64,000 nt of DNA from the NCBI GenBank assembly GCA_023664625.1, contig JAMPFD010000005.1, positions 148,988 to 212,987 on the forward strand, written 5' to 3'. This DNA is from Bacillota bacterium (lineage in GTDB: Bacteria > Bacteroidota > Bacteroidia > Bacteroidales > Bacteroidaceae). Of the stretch, positions 63,197 to 64,000 are shown piece after piece. The notes beneath the pieces were generated by a model, which was given only the letters and a program-made list of their open reading frames with translations, was not told the origin of the DNA and made no database searches. The position numbers and the translations under genes are program-made. How positions within the stretch are numbered: position 1 is the first letter of the stretch; each line of letters opens with the position of its first letter.

Positions 63197-63688
63197 AGAA
63201 TATATATCATAAAGAAAACAATCTCCTGCTGTTGCTGTTGCAGATGCAGTTTTAGAGACAAGAAAATAAGTAATCAACATAGAAGACAAAGTGAGTTGTA
63301 TGAACACGAGAACATCTCGGACACGACTGGCACAGCAACTTTTATCTTATCAGAATGGCTCTAATAGAAACAGAGGTCTCGCCTTTATTTGGTTAGTTCC
63401 TTATTTTTAACCGTTTAGCCATATTGCGAGAGGATTAGTTTGATAAAAGCACATTTTTCATCAGGTTGCATAAAAAAAACTAATTTGATATGAAATACAT
63501 TTTTTTATTAACTTTGCACTGTAACTTCAGAGACAGTGCACTACCTAAATAATGAAGTGATGGAAAGCATATAATACCTATTGTTTTTTTTCATAGAATA
63601 TATTATGAGTGCTTTTCGAACCGGTATTATTGTTGTTATATTAAAACGATATGTGTAATTGATTCATTTTATTAATATACTCAAATCT
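63197..63688. other. ~490-bp AT-rich spacer
   Basis: No gene. Contains the promoter at 63484-63516 and a hairpin at its start site; otherwise AT-rich. Confidence 0.5.
63484..63516 (+). promoter_or_regulatory. Promoter for the small lipoprotein
   Basis: TTTG (63484-63487), 21 bp, TAACTTTG (63509-63516). Right after it GCACTGT and ACAGTGC (63517-63540) form a hairpin at the expected transcript start. Confidence 0.78.
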
Positions 63689-63847
63689 ATGAAAAAATTA
63701 TTTTATCTACTTGGCGTATCCGTTGTATTTTGTTCTTGCAATACAACTGTTTATGATTCTGATATTTCAGAAACAGATAAAGATGCTTTGATAAAAGGTG
63801 TTACCGTTGGTTATGCAAGTTCAAAACTGTGGAAATGCGGAGAGTAA
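63689..63847 (+). CDS. Small lipoprotein
   Basis: 52 aa from ATG 63689 (MKKLFYLLGVSVVFCSCNTT). Clear lipobox (FCSC, Cys17). The mature part of ~35 residues (DSDISETDKDALIKGVTVGY) has no recognised motif. ~170 nt after a consensus promoter. It precedes the secreted protein at the window end by 28 bp and may be its leader gene. Confidence 0.6.
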   Translation: MKKLFYLLGVSVVFCSCNTTVYDSDISETDKDALIKGVTVGYASSKLWKCGE

Positions 63848-63875
63848 ATTTCCTGTAATAAGACATAAACTATCA

Positions 63876-64000
63876 ATGAGACAAAGCATTCTTTTATTTT
63901 TCACATTACTCTGCCTTCCGCTTTGTGCACAGACGGAGCGTAAGCTTCCTCTTGCTGAACTTCTTTCGGCGGGAGATGCCGGCAGGTATGCAGGAACTAC
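63876..64000 (+). CDS. Secreted protein, partial (runs off the window)
   Basis: MRQSILLFFTLLCLPLCAQ is a signal peptide with a typical Bacteroidota cleavage site before Gln; then TERKLPLAELLSAGDAGRYAGT. The rest lies outside. Family cannot be told. Confidence 0.7.
   Translation, partial: MRQSILLFFTLLCLPLCAQTERKLPLAELLSAGDAGRYAGT

Overview
The window reads as chromosomal DNA of a Bacteroidales bacterium, probably Prevotellaceae. The reasons are the promoters of the TTTG-N19-21-TAnnTTTG type, the weak use of Shine-Dalgarno sites, the many lipoproteins, and family content such as RteC-like, WG-repeat, YbjN-like, SrfB-like and Tubulin_2-like proteins. The genus is an inference; no rRNA or tRNA gene was seen. 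Base composition is mixed: most housekeeping genes look about 50% GC, while 4.8-11.6 kb is clearly AT-richer and looks acquired.

Layout. 0-3.1 kb: phosphoethanolamine transferase, L-rhamnose mutarotase, thiD. 3.3-4.2 kb: a repeat remnant, a candidate small RNA and a control region. 4.2-11.6 kb: a tightly overlapping accessory cassette (sigma factor, C39-like peptidase with acidic tail, coiled-coil protein, two different dynamin-type GTPases, membrane-anchored protein). 11.6-13.5 kb: damaged small genes and a stand-alone protein resembling only the C-terminal domain of FtsZ. 13.5-16.3 kb: two YbjN-like proteins, a WG-repeat membrane protein and a DUF1232 protein. 16.3-22.9 kb: a complete minus-strand thiamine operon (thiS, thiE, thiG, thiC, thiF, thiH and a second thiE/tenI-like gene) behind a TPP riboswitch and a textbook promoter. 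23-25.4 kb: a MITE-like element, an RteC-like protein, tandem repeats and a structured ncRNA candidate.

25.5-37 kb holds the most striking locus: a vWA-like lipoprotein, a small membrane protein, a tubulin-like GTPase, a giant SrfB-like actin-fold ATPase, a membrane/coiled-coil protein, a MotA/ZorA-like and a MotB/ZorB-like ion-channel pair, a trypsin-like lipoprotein protease and a GH25 lysozyme. Together they suggest an envelope-spanning, ion-driven machine with two cytoskeletal NTPases in the cytoplasm and peptidoglycan/protein hydrolases outside. A defence or antagonism role is inferred only from analogy with Zorya.

38-47.4 kb: an Lrp-type regulator, a C26-M19 peptidase fusion, a Schlafen/AlbA-type ATPase carrying a 22-bp palindromic repeat array, an M28 peptidase and three glycosyltransferases. 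47.4-54.9 kb: pseudogene remnants (tyrosine integrase, RhuM), a hairpin array, mutS, and two inverted clusters of DnaA boxes with AT-rich flanks that together look like a chromosomal origin. 54.9-60.4 kb: a minus-strand cell-surface polysaccharide operon (FdtA-like isomerase, GNAT/FemAB-like protein, flippase, sulfotransferase, GT2), interrupted by a MITE copy. 60.7-64 kb: a subtilisin-family protease, a broken small gene, a small lipoprotein and the start of a secreted protein.

Two genome-wide signatures recur. One is a MITE-like element of about 235 bp with TAAGTAACTG ends (three full copies plus fragments). The other is a run of short AACC-type repeats (of the ATAACCGTAAAACC kind) directly before many start codons, oriented with the gene.
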